From Venturia oleaginea (taxonomy: Eukaryota; Ascomycota; Dothideomycetes; Venturiales; Venturiaceae): DNA of 64,000 nucleotides. Positions within the stretch are counted from its first letter, which is position 1; each line of letters begins with the position of its first letter. Made by a program: the position numbers and the translations under genes. Positions 34,151 through 44,748 of this stretch are shown piece by piece. The notes below the pieces were generated by a model, which saw nothing but the letters and a program-made list of their open reading frames with translations, was not told where the DNA came from and did not search any database. The stretch is taken from positions 1,798,001-1,862,000 of the forward strand of contig JABMLP010000008.1 in the NCBI GenBank assembly GCA_013176395.1. The letters run 5' to 3'.

Positions 34151-35011
34151 ATGTACGAGAATGGACATATGCCGCTCAGAGCACGATGGAGATTGTACGC
34201 ATTACAAATCTTCACACTCTTCCTTGTCAATCTAGCGATGTTGAGATGGGCCAGGAAACTATTCGCATACCCCGGTGGCACCATAACTTGTCTCGGCTTC
34301 TGCATCAAAGTCGGGGAGACAGTCACTCTCACAGAAGCGCACGCCCTTCAATTCATCGCAAAGCATACTTCTATACCGGTTCCAGCGGTCCACCATGCAT
34401 TCGTACACCGTGGGAAAACTTACATACTTATGGAAAGAGTTCATGGCGAAATCATGGCAAAGAGATGGCACTTGCTTCCAAGCACATCAAAGGAATCAAT
34501 TCTGAGCCAGCTGAAGGGAATGATTGAAGAGCTCCGGTCCATACCTTCTAAGTCGACTGCCATATGCAACATTGACGGTGGGCCGCTTCACGACTATCGG
34601 CTTCCTCACAAATCGTCTTGGGGCCCTTTCAACACCATTTCCGACTTCCACTTAGCACTCAGGAACAATGTAACGTCAGAGGCAATCAAAGGACAAGCTA
34701 GCAGCTCGCTAAGTCCTAATGCTATCTCAGACATGCACAAATTGATTCTATTCCATGAGTCCATAACTCAACCACCGGTGCTTACTCACGGCGACCTGAA
34801 CGCGTCCAACATACTCCTTGATGGCGACAAAGTGGTAGCTATTCTTGATTGGGGAACTGCCGCGTGGATGCCTTACTACTGGGAGTACACAATGACTCGC
34901 CATGCCAACCCGCAAAACGTCATATGGCAGAGCGAGGTAGAACAATTCTTGTGCCCGTACAGCACGGAGTTTGAGATGGAGGAAGTGAGGTGTATATACT
35001 TTGGAGGATGA
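34151..35011 (+). CDS. Aminoglycoside phosphotransferase (APH)-family small-molecule kinase
   Basis: A single exon of 286 aa. The APH fold is shown by the hinge (YILMERVHGE), the catalytic loop LTHGDLNASNILLD (about residues 215-228: Asp base and Asn metal ligand) and AILDWGTAAWMPYYWEY, the DxD/DFG-equivalent followed by the W-xPxYWE signature of the large fungal APH group. Such proteins are widespread in filamentous fungi and mostly of unknown substrate; antibiotic resistance is not implied. The hydrophobic stretch at residues 15-30 could be a membrane segment or an irregular N-terminus. The neighbour at 35033-35638 reads towards it, with 21 bp between stop codons. Confidence 0.82.
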   Translation: MYENGHMPLRARWRLYALQIFTLFLVNLAMLRWARKLFAYPGGTITCLGFCIKVGETVTLTEAHALQFIAKHTSIPVPAVHHAFVHRGKTYILMERVHGEIMAKRWHLLPSTSKESILSQLKGMIEELRSIPSKSTAICNIDGGPLHDYRLPHKSSWGPFNTISDFHLALRNNVTSEAIKGQASSSLSPNAISDMHKLILFHESITQPPVLTHGDLNASNILLDGDKVVAILDWGTAAWMPYYWEYTMTRHANPQNVIWQSEVEQFLCPYSTEFEMEEVRCIYFGG

Positions 35012-35032
35012 CTTTAATCCAAGAGGTATTCT

Positions 35033-35638
35033 TCAAGCTGAGACTTCCTTCCCTTCCAATGCATCCCACGTTGCAATCTTGTTAGTGTCAAACTGTACTT
35101 GCCCGTCGAAGCGATGTTCTGCAACTTTCCTCCCGATGTACCACATCACAGTGTCCCTTACATGCGTCCAGTCGGTATGACAGGTGCCCAATGCTTTGCC
35201 GTCGTGCACAGCGTAGCTAAGGGCCTCTTGAGCCCAGTAGACGCAGTTCCAGGCCTCATAGCCTTGAGTACCTGCACGAATGGGAGTCCTCGCAAAAGCC
35301 TCCCTGAGCCGTTTGACATCGGCAACTTTTCCGATCAAAACGCGAACCATAATCATGGCTGTTGGTCGAAGAGCAATTTCGAAATCTTCGAATGTCCAAA
35401 CATTCCGAACACCTTCGGGGACGGCCTGCATGAACTCTTTTGCGTGGCAACGTCTTCCAGTCGTACTTGAAGACTCGTCCTTAGGACCGATGATGGATGC
35501 CCAATGGTATCTATCATTGATTAGTGGTTTTATCCGTATCCGTATCATGGGCTCTGACTTGTCTTCTCCGCCTGGCATTTTCGGTGTTCCGCTACGGGCG
35601 TACAGAGCAATGTATAACCTGTCCTTAGCAGATGGCAT
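35033..35638 (-). CDS. Fungal conserved protein, DUF6914-type
   Basis: A 201-aa single exon from ATG 35638. The pattern RLYIALYARSGTPKMPGGEDK...YHWASIIGPK...RCHAKEF...VRVLIGKV...RTPIRAG...NCVYWAQEAL...HRFDG...TWDALEGKEV matches a family of fungal proteins of unknown function (DUF6914 as I recall it). The HW...HAKE..NC arrangement recalls a papain-like or NlpC-like protease fold, but that is speculation. It is complete, with no lesions. Confidence 0.75.
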   Translation of the reverse strand: MPSAKDRLYIALYARSGTPKMPGGEDKSEPMIRIRIKPLINDRYHWASIIGPKDESSSTTGRRCHAKEFMQAVPEGVRNVWTFEDFEIALRPTAMIMVRVLIGKVADVKRLREAFARTPIRAGTQGYEAWNCVYWAQEALSYAVHDGKALGTCHTDWTHVRDTVMWYIGRKVAEHRFDGQVQFDTNKIATWDALEGKEVSA

Positions 35639-36195
35639 GTTGGAAACGTTGTGATTGAGCTAGTGCTCGATGGTAAATCAGCGTTATTAGACAGATATAT
35701 ATACGTACAACCAGCTGTGTGTACGACGGATATCCTTGGTTCACACACCCTCGCTTGTTTACGCGCTTGCTTCAGTTGGCGCTGAGGAAAAGCAAGCATT
35801 TCACCAATGACCGTTGGCGAATGAACTGATTTTCGAGCTTCGTCCTTCAATTTGCAATGCGGCTGACTGAGATCATGCATATACTGTGATTTTGTCGAAC
35901 TTTCGACGAACGCAATCGCTTGATAGGGCAAGCGGGCAAGCGAGAATTCGCAAGGTACGAGGGTATATTGCTATAGCTCGTAAACCGGTGTGGCAGGGGA
36001 GCCTAACGCTAGAATCTTAGGAACGGATAAAGTGCGCACAACTCTTGGCACAAACATCCGTGCTCAGAAAGCGAGCGTGTCAGAAACGACCCGACACCCC
36101 AAGTGCAAAACACTGTAGAAACAATCGCTCTCGACAGCCGTACTCCGAATACTACAGGCGTCTCTCTATTCTTCTTATCTCACGGGTACCACCCG
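35639..36195. other. Intergenic; no gene seen
   Basis: Only short frames. Sequence becomes AT-rich towards the chromovirus relic that follows. Confidence 0.5.
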
Positions 36196-36810
36196 AGAGA
36201 TATTACAACGGTTGAAGTAAATGAGGATAAACCAGCACGAAACCTACGGGGAAAAGGCGAGCGAATCGCGCAGAAACTGTAACAGGCCTTAGACTTTGCC
36301 TATTCAGCAATGGCAGTAATGCAACAATAACAAGAGTACTACGCAAACCGAAACCGAAATACTTCTATTACCTATATTATAGGTGATAAGGTCTGGCTAA
36401 ATCTTAAGAATATCACAACGGATCGACTAGTAAAGAAATTCGATTAGATTCACGCCAAATATACGGTTACTCAAACTTTTCAGGATTCGCCGCATTTTGT
36501 TGAGTTGGACGTACCTCGAGGAGTATTTAAAAAGTTCCATACTTCTTTAATACGCCTAGCTGCAAGCGCGATCCCCTTGAGTCACAAACTCTCGACGACA
36601 CGCAGCCTGCTGCGATACAGAACCTAGAAAACGGAGAGGATGAATACAGAGCTGAAGCTATTCTTCGTTATCAAACCCGGCGAATCGGCCGAGGATTGAG
36701 ACGAGAAGCACTTGTTCAGTGGATTGGGTACGCAAGGCCGACTTGGGAACCACTCCGTAATTTTGAAGAGACTACTACTCTCGATCGCTACGAAGAATAA
36801 TACGGCGATG
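36196..36810 (+). pseudogene. Relic of a chromovirus integrase C-terminus and chromodomain
   Basis: Translated on the plus strand, the segment reads GDKVWLNLKNITTDRLVKKFD-stop-IHAKYTV...FHTSLIR, then EDEYRAEAILRYQTRRIGRGLRREALVQWIGYARPTWEPL and DRYEE. These are the integrase tail and chromodomain of a Ty3/gypsy chromovirus, related to the gypsy element at 16641. CAA/CAG codons have become TAA/TAG at several places and the DNA is AT-shifted, as after RIP. It is a decayed fragment. Confidence 0.8.
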
Positions 36811-37632
36811 TAAACACGAACGATAGACCATCGCCCGAAGCCTAGCCCCTTTGCGGCTTGTGCCCGGCTTTGCCAAAGATGTGCACTTTGGCAAGTGTCA
36901 CGGGTCAAGCAAGTGTGCACTTAGGTGAAGTGATAGATTTACTAAGTCAGCTACAGATCGAAAGAGCGAGAGAATCTTGTGCTCTCCTTATAGTCCTACG
37001 CGGAGCCCGTGCGTTAGGCGCCGGCTTAAAGTCCTATCTTGGTTTACAACCAAGACCAAAGTGAGGGTCTCAGTCCCTAACAGCAAGTCGACCACCCGTG
37101 GAGGCATCTGTCCGAAATGTTAGCTCTTCGAACTATGAGACCGAGCACAATGTATGAATCATCTTATATCTAAATTTGGGAGCTGTTGATGAACCGTGTT
37201 GAAACAGGAACTCAAGCGGTTGTGAGTCATTTTTAGAACGGTGTATCATACAGAGATTTATTAACCCGAGTTAGATACTTGGTTGGAAGCAATGTATTGG
37301 GAAATGAGGCGATGATAGAATAGTCAAGTTAAAATCGGAGGCTCTGCAAGCTAAGGTATTCATTGGATACTTTGGAAACAGCTTGAGGGAATAAAAGATT
37401 AAATGGCTTGCTCCTCTAAGCTGAGGCCTAAGGCCTGACTGTATACATAGATAGAGAAGATTCGAGAAGTGAATATGAACTTCTCCAACTAGTGACGACA
37501 GACTTACTCGTCTCACGCTCCTGTCCACAGGCATTTTGAAGAGGAACCCTGAGGATTGAAACTCGCTTCTTTTAATTTAGTTCGTCGTTGAAATTATGTT
37601 TTAGTTGCTTTACCGTTAGAATTGTAAACCTC
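36811..37632. other. LTR-like remnant and AT-rich DNA
   Basis: TGTCACGGGTCAAGC at 36896 looks like the start of a gypsy LTR, and the sequence to about 37100 could be its remainder, but no end or TSD was found. The rest shows nothing. Confidence 0.35.
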
Positions 37633-38451
37633 TTAATCGCTCGAACAGAACTTACTTTGTTGTTCTAGTTTTAACTCATAGAGTTCCTCTACGCACACTT
37701 CTGCATTCTTGTACAGACAGTTCCAGCACTTGTTGATGATGCTACCACCCGCAATACCATGAACATCAGGGAATTCCTTATTTTGGTACAGTCTCTCGAT
37801 CTCTTTCCCGTCCTTATGTTCATCCAACTCCGGAAAAGGTTCATGACCAGTCATGATCTCGTATATGGAGGTGCCTAATGCGAAGATATCAGATTGCTCG
37901 TCTGAGTGGGTACCTAGACGTGGAAGATAGGCTTTGTTATTTTCTAAAGCCCAGCCGTTGTGGCGAACTCCATTTTCATCAACGTACTCACCCTGAAAGT
38001 CAGAGAGTTTCACATTAAAGTCCTTGTCGAGAAGAAGATTCCGAGTACTAATGTCGCAATAGAGGACTTTCTTTTTATAGATATACGCTACTGCTGCGGC
38101 AGCTTGTTGGCACCAACGGATTCTGTCCGCGTTTGTGATGGGCTTAGCTGAGTCAAAGGAGCGGAGATGGTCTTAAAGTGTACCCCTAGTAGCATATTCC
38201 AATATCAGCCCCCTCTTGTCAAGTCCGTAGCTCCTGATTATCCGTGGATGAGGACACAGTGCTTCGTATATTTTATTTTCGATAATAAACCGATCCCAAT
38301 CCTCTCCTTTAACAGACGGGTATCTCAAAACAGTATCTTCATTGAGTTTGCCTATAAAGCTGGATGACCCTTGTACAATGATCTTAGAGACGCCCTCCGG
38401 AAGGTATCGATGAATTATGGTGGCGTCTGGTAGTGAAGGCAGCTGTTCCAT
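37633..38451 (-). pseudogene. Protein kinase-like gene with one in-frame TAA
   Basis: One frame of 273 codons is broken only by TAA at 38175-38173. The remaining parts follow kinase order: a glycine-loop-like QGSSSFIGKL, TVLRYP at the usual Lys position (Arg here), hinge LILEYATRGTL, catalytic loop VLYCDISTRNLLLD (Y-C-D for H-R-D), DFQG in place of DFG, SDIFALGTSIYEIMTG and a final CW. This matches a group of short fungal kinases with HCDIS-type loops. The stop may be CAA-to-TAA. Loss of the canonical Lys and a premature stop suggest a pseudogene or pseudokinase. Confidence 0.7.
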
Positions 38452-38985
38452 CTGCCTACGTTAATCTCTCTGAATAGGACTATTTGTAGGACTCGGATGG
38501 CTTTACGATAGTGTAGCGTAGACTGGTGCTTCTCAGACGGATTAATCAGAGACGAATGCGTGGAGGTGAGGACTCTTATCGGACTGAGTTAATAACAAGG
38601 TAGAATTTGTGTAAAAGATCAAGCTGGAAGTTGATAAATCTGACACAAAATGATTCGTACGAGTAGAACGTTCTACTCATTCGCCGTAATAGGCTTAGGA
38701 TCAGATTCCTCGTGATGATGTCAATGCAGCAATTCCTGTCTGATCCACCCGTACTCCACCCCACACCGCGACTTTTGAGAATGCATCCTCTCCAAAGAAT
38801 TCCTGTTCGGTGCATACTATTGCTCTGTTTTGCTGCAGTAAGTCTGCAGGTGTAGTGCCACTATTCACTGCAACAAACTCAACTCATATAGTATTATCGA
38901 AGTCAAAAGAACCATGGATCTTGGTGTAGTGTAGAGAGCAATTTCGAGGGTACCAAAGAACTCATCTTCCCGGGAATCACTATAT
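38452..38985. other. No gene seen
   Basis: Short frames only; likely the former promoter region of the kinase pseudogene. Confidence 0.45.
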
Positions 38986-39279
38986 ATGTATCGAATGTCG
39001 CAAACCTACTTTCACGTTGAGATCCTCGCCCCAATGCGAGCTGCATTCCGACCGATAGGGTACAAGTTTCGCTGCCTTGCTCAATTCCCGGCATCAGGAG
39101 GACTCTTGATCGCCGACTTCACATATTTTTCAAGCCGCGCAGAAGAAAACAAGACCATCGCTCTGGTGGAACTCAAACGTCCGGGTTATGTGGAAGAAGC
39201 TCAGTGGAGACGGTTCTGCCAACTGGCGGCGGCGCAGATGGGAAGTCTCCCGTGTTTATTCCAAAGAATACAACTGTAG
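38986..39279 (+). CDS. Small hypothetical protein, possibly PD-(D/E)XK-like fragment
   Basis: A 97-aa frame with LIADFTYFSSRAEENKTIALVELKRPG at about residues 40-66. The spacing Asp-x(n)-Glu-x-Lys on neighbouring beta-strands resembles the PD-(D/E)XK nuclease core, and similar segments occur near kinase domains in some fungal proteins. It sits just upstream of, and divergent from, the kinase pseudogene. It lacks the rest of a nuclease fold, so a relic is likely. Confidence 0.3.
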   Translation: MYRMSQTYFHVEILAPMRAAFRPIGYKFRCLAQFPASGGLLIADFTYFSSRAEENKTIALVELKRPGYVEEAQWRRFCQLAAAQMGSLPCLFQRIQL

Positions 39280-39579
39280 GGTTCTGCGTATAATCTACGA
39301 GTGGATTTATCAGTTAACGAGCCCTTTCCACAAAAGATCGCGATTAGAAATCGGGTCAATGTTGTTGATCTCGGTCATAAACCATTCTTCAGTGTAGGCT
39401 GATTTGTCCCTTGGAAAGTCACCAAACAGATTAGTTGTACCAACGGGTTGCGTGTGTATGTGTTAATGGATGGAATCCTTTATTCCTATTCTTTTATTCC
39501 TCTGAGGAATCTCTACAAACAAGATCCTTTTTAAATCACGTGATCAATAAAATCACGTGCCTTATAAGTCACATGATGA

Positions 39580-40314
39580 ATGCCTAATTGCCTAAGGTTA
39601 CATAACCTGAGGACTCAAGGCATCGAGTGCCCTTCAGGCACTAAGGCGATAAGGCATCTAAACATTAACAAGATAATTGATTCTACCACAGCGTGGATTT
39701 TAAATGGGAAGCCATGTCTCTTAACTATCTCATTACATCTCAAAGGCATCTCTCTAATACGTGCACGTATTTCATACATTGTTATCTGATCCCACTCCTC
39801 TAGAACTACCTGTTTATATTTATCTAGTGTATCCCAATCAAAGTATCTCTATCGTACGCGCTGCTTCAGGATGTTCTAGCAAGCCTCAATTGGACTAAGG
39901 TCTGGTGATTGAGGTGGGTGTAATAGAACTGTGATTCCAGTTCTGATTTTGTTCGGTGAGATGGGTCGTTATCTTGCTAGAATATACAGTCGTATCCGTG
40001 CTGGATTCGATGTTGATGTATCTCATATGTGTATATAGGAAGTAGCCGTGCCGTATAATAGACCTGGGTCATGGCATTACCCTGAGGGGGTGGGGGCATG
40101 GAGACTTCCCAATCAATGATTCTTTGCTGATATACTGCGGTGCTTTGGTATATTGACTTTCGAGGCTTGTGAGGGCGTAGTTGATCGTTATTCTCATCGT
40201 TATAAAACTGGAGGGCCCCTTTGTGATGCCATGAAACTGTGGCGGCAATAGGGAGACGTTGAGATGAATTCTCAAAATGCTCCATCTGCATATTCTCTGG
40301 TAACAAGGCTTCAC
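39580..40314 (-). pseudogene. Tc1/mariner transposase relic
   Basis: On the minus strand: WHHKGALQFYND, GNAMTQVYYTARLLPIYTYEIHQHR, then in other frames HPPQSPDLSPIEAC-stop-NILKQRVR, EEWDQITMYEIRARIREMPLRCNEIVKRHG. HPPQSPDLxPIE with the third catalytic acid and the MPxRC tail are hallmarks of fungal Tc1-like transposases. TGG-to-TAG and other stops fragment it. Flanking DNA near 39535-39580 contains ATCACGTGAT-type palindromes. Confidence 0.8.
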
Positions 40315-40350
40315 TATCTGGTCTTAGAATATATTCCGCTTATTGTGTGC

Positions 40351-40449
40351 GAAAATGTGTGAAAATGTGCCAAAATGTGCGAAAATGTGCGAAAATGTGT
40401 GAAAATGTGCGAAAATGTGTGAAAATATGGGAAAATGTGTGAAAATATA
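40351..40449. repeat. 10-bp minisatellite (GAAAATGTGY)10
   Basis: Ten units in strict 10-bp register, beginning GAAAATGTGT, GAAAATGTGC, CAAAATGTGC and ending GAAAATAT. It lies next to the Tc1/mariner relic. A related 10-bp array lies at 47139-47276. Confidence 0.95.
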
Positions 40450-40662
40450 ATGCATTCAAATACAATTAGATGCAATTTCGAATTTCAAGTCCATCCTTTG
40501 TTATTGGTGTATTTGTCAGAAATGAAGAGGCGTCTACGTGCGCTGAAAGCTTCAAATTATAACTGTAGTTTATTTGCTTGTAATACACATTGTTTCAGTC
40601 TGTAAAAGAAGAGAATTCTGAATACCATGCCAGGAGGGAAATTAAAGACCGGTACACCAGCA

Positions 40663-42685
40663 TTATTGGCGGGACACCACGATTCGGCGCTTTATCTTCG
40701 ATATGACCTGCGTCTTTGATGTGTGACGCCGAACATCTGTTTTTGTGCGGCCTCTTTTTGTAGTTCTTGCTGAAGATCTCTTGTTGGGCGTCTTTGGTGG
40801 CGTTGACAATGGAGGCGTCGGCAGCTGTGGTGTTTTGATCGTCATGTTTAATCGCTGTTCTCTTTCCTTAACCCTAGAACTGCGGCGAGGAGGCGGTTTG
40901 GAGACCCGTGAAGACTGATTTGGGGAGGCATAGCTACCTTTCACCTTTCGTGCCTTAGTAGTCATCGTTGCAGTCTCAGAGGTATCTAGTACTCCAGCCG
41001 ATGTTGTCAAATTTGATGGGTCAGATATCATGCGGCTACTGCGACTTGGGCTTCGGCCGCTGTTCTTTGGCCGTTTAGAAGGCCTGTTATCGTCAATTGC
41101 GTTAATTGAACGTAGCTCTTTGTCAAGAGCTTCCGGTCGGTTACGTTTGAGCCTTCTCCTGCCATCTCTCTGGTCGGAACTATTCCTGACTGCGTTTGGC
41201 GGGTTGGCTTCAAGCTCAATCAACGGAACTTGCTCTAGTATCCATCGCAGCAGGATGCTATGGCGCTCTGCGTCTTTCTTGGCGATCCAGTAGGGATTTG
41301 TCCGCCGAATGAATTTGGTAATACAGTCATTCCGCGTCTTTATCGACTCGTGCCTCTCCTTTTCCGTGTCTAGCATGAATTGCGCTTCTACCAGTCGTTG
41401 CTGAAGCTCTTGTGGAGAGACTCTGGAGCGTTGTTGTAATTTGGAGACGGTTTTTTTAGCCGATGACACAGCCAAAATCGCGGTTTGCACAGCCTTCTCT
41501 GCCCTTTTCCTTTCGCTCGCACGCTGGTACGAAGTTTTGATGTTGCATATGACCTCCTCCGTCTCTCCAGGCCTCAACACCTTAGCATCATCGAGCTTCT
41601 TCCAGGCTTCGTCGTGCAGTCGCTGGCAACGCTTGTAAAAATCTGCATGCTGGTCGTACCACCAGTACTCATAGCCAAGGTATTCGATCCAGGTCGCTAA
41701 CTTGTCTTGCTGATCCAGATCCTTGTCGAGCTGAAAGGTGCGTGTAAATCCGTGTTGTGCTAGACGTTCTTTTAACGCTTCAATATATTCGGGAAAGCCT
41801 TGCCGCTCTGTTGTGTGTCCTTGGCGCTTGACAAATTGTTCCCATGGCCTGTATTGTCCCGAGACCTTTACTACACGTCTATCGCCATAGTCCTTGTTGA
41901 GTCGCTGCCATTGATATTCCCAATCATCCTCAGTATATGACCAGTCTCGCATCTTGGAGGGTAACTCGTCGCGCCTATGTTCCCAGTCGCTTCGCCAATA
42001 ATCATAGGCACTCTGGCCCCTTGCAAATCGTTGCAGCCTCCGAAAGTCGTACCATCTTGCCCACTGTGCCCCAAATACCCTCCATTCGTCCTCCTGTGAA
42101 TGTTTGTCTTGCCAGTATGACAGAATGTCGCGGCGTTCCCCAGGATCTTTAACAATATCCTCAAGGAGACTAAGCGGATGTGAGGGTCGGCCGCCGTCTT
42201 TGATAAGCTGATTGTACCTTTCAGTCTCGTATTGAACGTTGTTACGGTACTTCTCCTCCTCGTCGGTCTCAGATGCAGTTGTTGCTAGGGAGGGCCATCG
42301 AGATGACAATCGATCTCTATCGACCGATGTATCTTGAAGTCGGGCAGCGACTTGATTAAGATCAACTGGGTAAGACTGGGCCGTTTCTCTCACGCAGTGC
42401 GCTCGGTCTCTGATGGCTGCTATTAGAGGAGGGATAGAACCAAAGTATGACAAAAGCTGCTTACCTCAATCTCTGAATGAAATCGCTTGTTAGATTCTCT
42501 GGATCTTCAACTTGGACAATTCTAGTGTGGATATCAGCTATGCAACACGAGAGGAGTGGCGAAACGTCAAGAGGGGGAAGGGCTAACCTTCCGCATTGTT
42601 CCAGGTACCGGTCAAGTTCGGTGTCGCTATAAGCAGTGACGTCGCGAGCGAACAATCTCGGAGCTGTAGTACTAGGAGGTACCAT
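40663..42685 (-). CDS. Tryptophan-rich orphan protein with basic C-terminal tail
   Basis: Two exons, 42685-42465 and 42409-40663, give 655 aa. The 55-nt intron (GTAAGC...ATCAG) joins IQRL-R to DRAHCVRETAQ in phase. Residues about 150-330 are rich in Trp, Tyr and charged residues (WQDKHSQEDEWRVFGAQWARWYDFRRLQRFARGQSAYDYWRSDW). A coiled region (AEKAVQTAILAVSSAKKTVSKLQQR...EAQFMLDTEKERHESI) follows, then a long Ser/Pro/Arg/Lys-rich tail like a nuclear, DNA-associated region. No domain is recognised. The frame is fully open amid decayed DNA, which argues that it is real. The start is ATG 42685. Confidence 0.65.
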
Positions 42686-43083
42686 TAGATCGCCTTCGGA
42701 GAGTGCCAAACTGCTGATGGGCGAAGAAGGACGCGGGGTTGAATAGAATAGAGTTGTCGCTGGTAATAATTCCTTACTCCTTAGGCAGCAATATCTTAGT
42801 CATCTCAGCAGCCCCACCTCCGTTAAATATGGTTTGATCTCCAGCGTCTCGGCTCAGTGACAAACCAACTACAGGCGCTTTCTTCCCTGACACCATGGTT
42901 GCCGGTGGAATGCTGCAGATTGGCTACAGTTTGATAGGATGTAGTCTGCTCTCCTATTAACCAACCTCCGCTTGACTTCGAGCTGGTGCAGGGGATGCAT
43001 TATAAGCGTGAGCAGCTGCCGCCCCTCATTCTCAGTCATGTCCACTTTCACACATCTTTATCTCATTGACCAAGGCTCGTTTG
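42686..43083. other. Divergent intergenic region; no gene
   Basis: Separates the tryptophan-rich gene from the FHA-kinase pseudogene read in the other direction. Confidence 0.5.
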
Positions 43084-43971
43084 ATGATGGAAGACCTGAT
43101 TGCTTGCTTATATCCATACCGAGATGGGCACACCAACTATTTTCATGCTGAAAACGCGGTTAAGGATCCAAAGAATAGCTCGCGATACGTTCCACGGCTG
43201 AAGGAATCGCCAGAACTACCTGGGCGCGAGAGCCGAGAGACAACTGCTTCATTCGACGGGTATAACCAGGACAATACTCCAATTTGGCATTATAGCGATG
43301 GGCTCCAGTTAACTTTCAGCCACGGACAAAAGGCTGGCTCAGGGATCGTTTTTGGAACTGATTCAAACAACTGCGACATCGTTGTACCGGCTCTATCGCA
43401 CATCAGTCGCCGTCATTGCTACCTTACCTTCGACGAGCAGAGACGACTAGTCGTGCGAGACTGTTCGAGGCATGGAACGATTGTCACATACGACAACGAA
43501 GGAGGAGAGAAGCGCCGCGTAATCGTTCAATACGACAGGCAAGGACGAGAGAAGCGCCACGAATTCACCTGGATCATTGGCGGCGACGAAGTCCCAGATG
43601 AAACCAAGAACATCGTCATTCAACTCCATGAAAACCTGAAATTTCAGATTATCGTGTCGAAGCCTACGTTTATAGATGTTTACCAGGATAATATCGACCA
43701 ATTTCTTAAGGAGACTGCCTCGAATGCTGAGCTGCCTTTCGGAGCACTTGGCATCCAGAGCACAATTTCAACGGCAGCTGCAAGCGGAACACACACTCCG
43801 AAGCACGATCCCATCCTCCTCCAGCAGGAGATACTTGGCAAGGGGACCTTCTGTAGTGAGTCGTGTCTGGGATGTTAGCACTGGGCTGGAGTATGCTTCT
43901 AAGAAGTTTCACAACCTCAAAATTTCTGACTGGAAGAAGGAAGCCGCTCTTATGAGGCAAACCTCGCATGT
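43084..43971 (+). pseudogene. FHA-domain protein kinase, frameshifted and truncated
   Basis: MMEDLIACLYPYRDGHTNYFHAENAV... contains an FHA domain at about residues 80-150 (GIVFGTDSNNCDIVVP, SHISRRHCYLTFD, RDCSRHGTIV), then the start of a kinase domain, LLQQEILGKGTF. Two bases are missing there: the frame continues as VVSRVWDVSTGLEYASKKFHNL only after a shift, so the glycine loop is broken near 43854. After KEAALMRQTSH the gene is cut by a gypsy fragment at about 43972. FHA-kinases of this type are common in Dothideomycetes. It would have been a phosphothreonine-binding Ser/Thr kinase. Confidence 0.75.
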
Positions 43972-44202
43972 CAGTTGAAGAATCTGTTTCGAGAGGACTA
44001 TGCTATTGTGCAACGTCAGCCAAAGTACCTCATCAAATGGAAAGGCTATCCAGCCTCAGAAAATACATGGGAACCTACAGCTCATCTCATCACGAACTCT
44101 CTCCAAGCTCTACAGGACTTCCACCAGGCAAATCCACAGCACCCCAGTCCACCGTCCCTGAGACATCAGGAGATAAGAAAGAGGCGAAATCGAAAGGCTT
44201 AG
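43972..44202 (+). pseudogene. Chromodomain end of a gypsy pol gene
   Basis: NLFREDYAIVQRQPKYLIKWKGYPASENTWEPTAHLITNSLQALQDFHQAN is a chromodomain with the aromatic-cage residues Y, W and W. It is joined abruptly to the FHA-kinase relic, with no integrase upstream. The 3' part overlaps the antisense ORF at 44090-44671. Confidence 0.75.
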
Positions 44203-44671
44203 AAGTAGTTGCTTCTCCGCGCTTTCGCTTCGACGTCCTCTCCTCTTTATCCTCTTTCTCCAGCTCATCCAACAAACAAATTGTTTTTGCCTTCGCTCTC
44301 TCATGAGCCTGCTTCAGGATGAGCTCATTTCGCCTTATCCTTTCCAGCAATTCCGACTGCTCTTGTTGACGACAGTTTACGACAGCCATCGCCTCATTCG
44401 TCGCAATGTTTGCAGCCAGCAACTTTTCCTTATCTTCAGCAATCTTCCTTTCCTTCTCTTCACGAGTATTGTCCAGCGACTCCCACAACACCTTAACACA
44501 TGGCTTCCCCAACCTCTTACAACTAGCAAATTTTTTTGAGCGACCAGACGGCATTGTAATGCAGGTGCGATTCGTTTCGAAGTAGAGTTGACAGGAGAAC
44601 AGCGCGGGTTCTCCGTAGGTAGAGATTTCCTTGACAGACCTTTTTCTGTTGCGGGTGTTTTCTGAAGTCAT
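44090..44671 (-). CDS. Antisense ORF of the gypsy 3' region (coiled-coil, Cys motif)
   Basis: 193 aa from ATG 44671. MPSGRSKKFASCKRLGKPCVKVLWESLDNTREEKERKIAEDKEKL...ERIRRNELILKQAHERAKAKTICLLDELEKED resembles an abundant fungal repeat-associated protein that lies antisense to the end of chromoviral pol. It has a C-x(n)-LGKPC motif and a long coiled coil, and its function is unknown. It overlaps the chromodomain by about 110 bp. It is still open here, although the element is otherwise reduced to its 3' end. Confidence 0.6.
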   Translation of the reverse strand: MTSENTRNRKRSVKEISTYGEPALFSCQLYFETNRTCITMPSGRSKKFASCKRLGKPCVKVLWESLDNTREEKERKIAEDKEKLLAANIATNEAMAVVNCRQQEQSELLERIRRNELILKQAHERAKAKTICLLDELEKEDKEERTSKRKRGEATTSKPFDFASFLSPDVSGTVDWGAVDLPGGSPVELGESS

Positions 44672-44748
44672 CTTTGATCCCAAAATTGCGGGGTATAGTG
44701 CGACGTTAAGTAAGCGCTATAGGACTAGCTTACTAAGAAGGAGGGCTA

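Noticed and set aside
40351..40449. CRISPR array
   Set aside because: Units are contiguous 10-bp repeats without spacers, in a eukaryotic genome.
42530..42590. Possible second intron in the tryptophan-rich gene (GTTAGC...GCATAG)
   Set aside because: Using it puts a TGA right after the junction. The unspliced frame is open.
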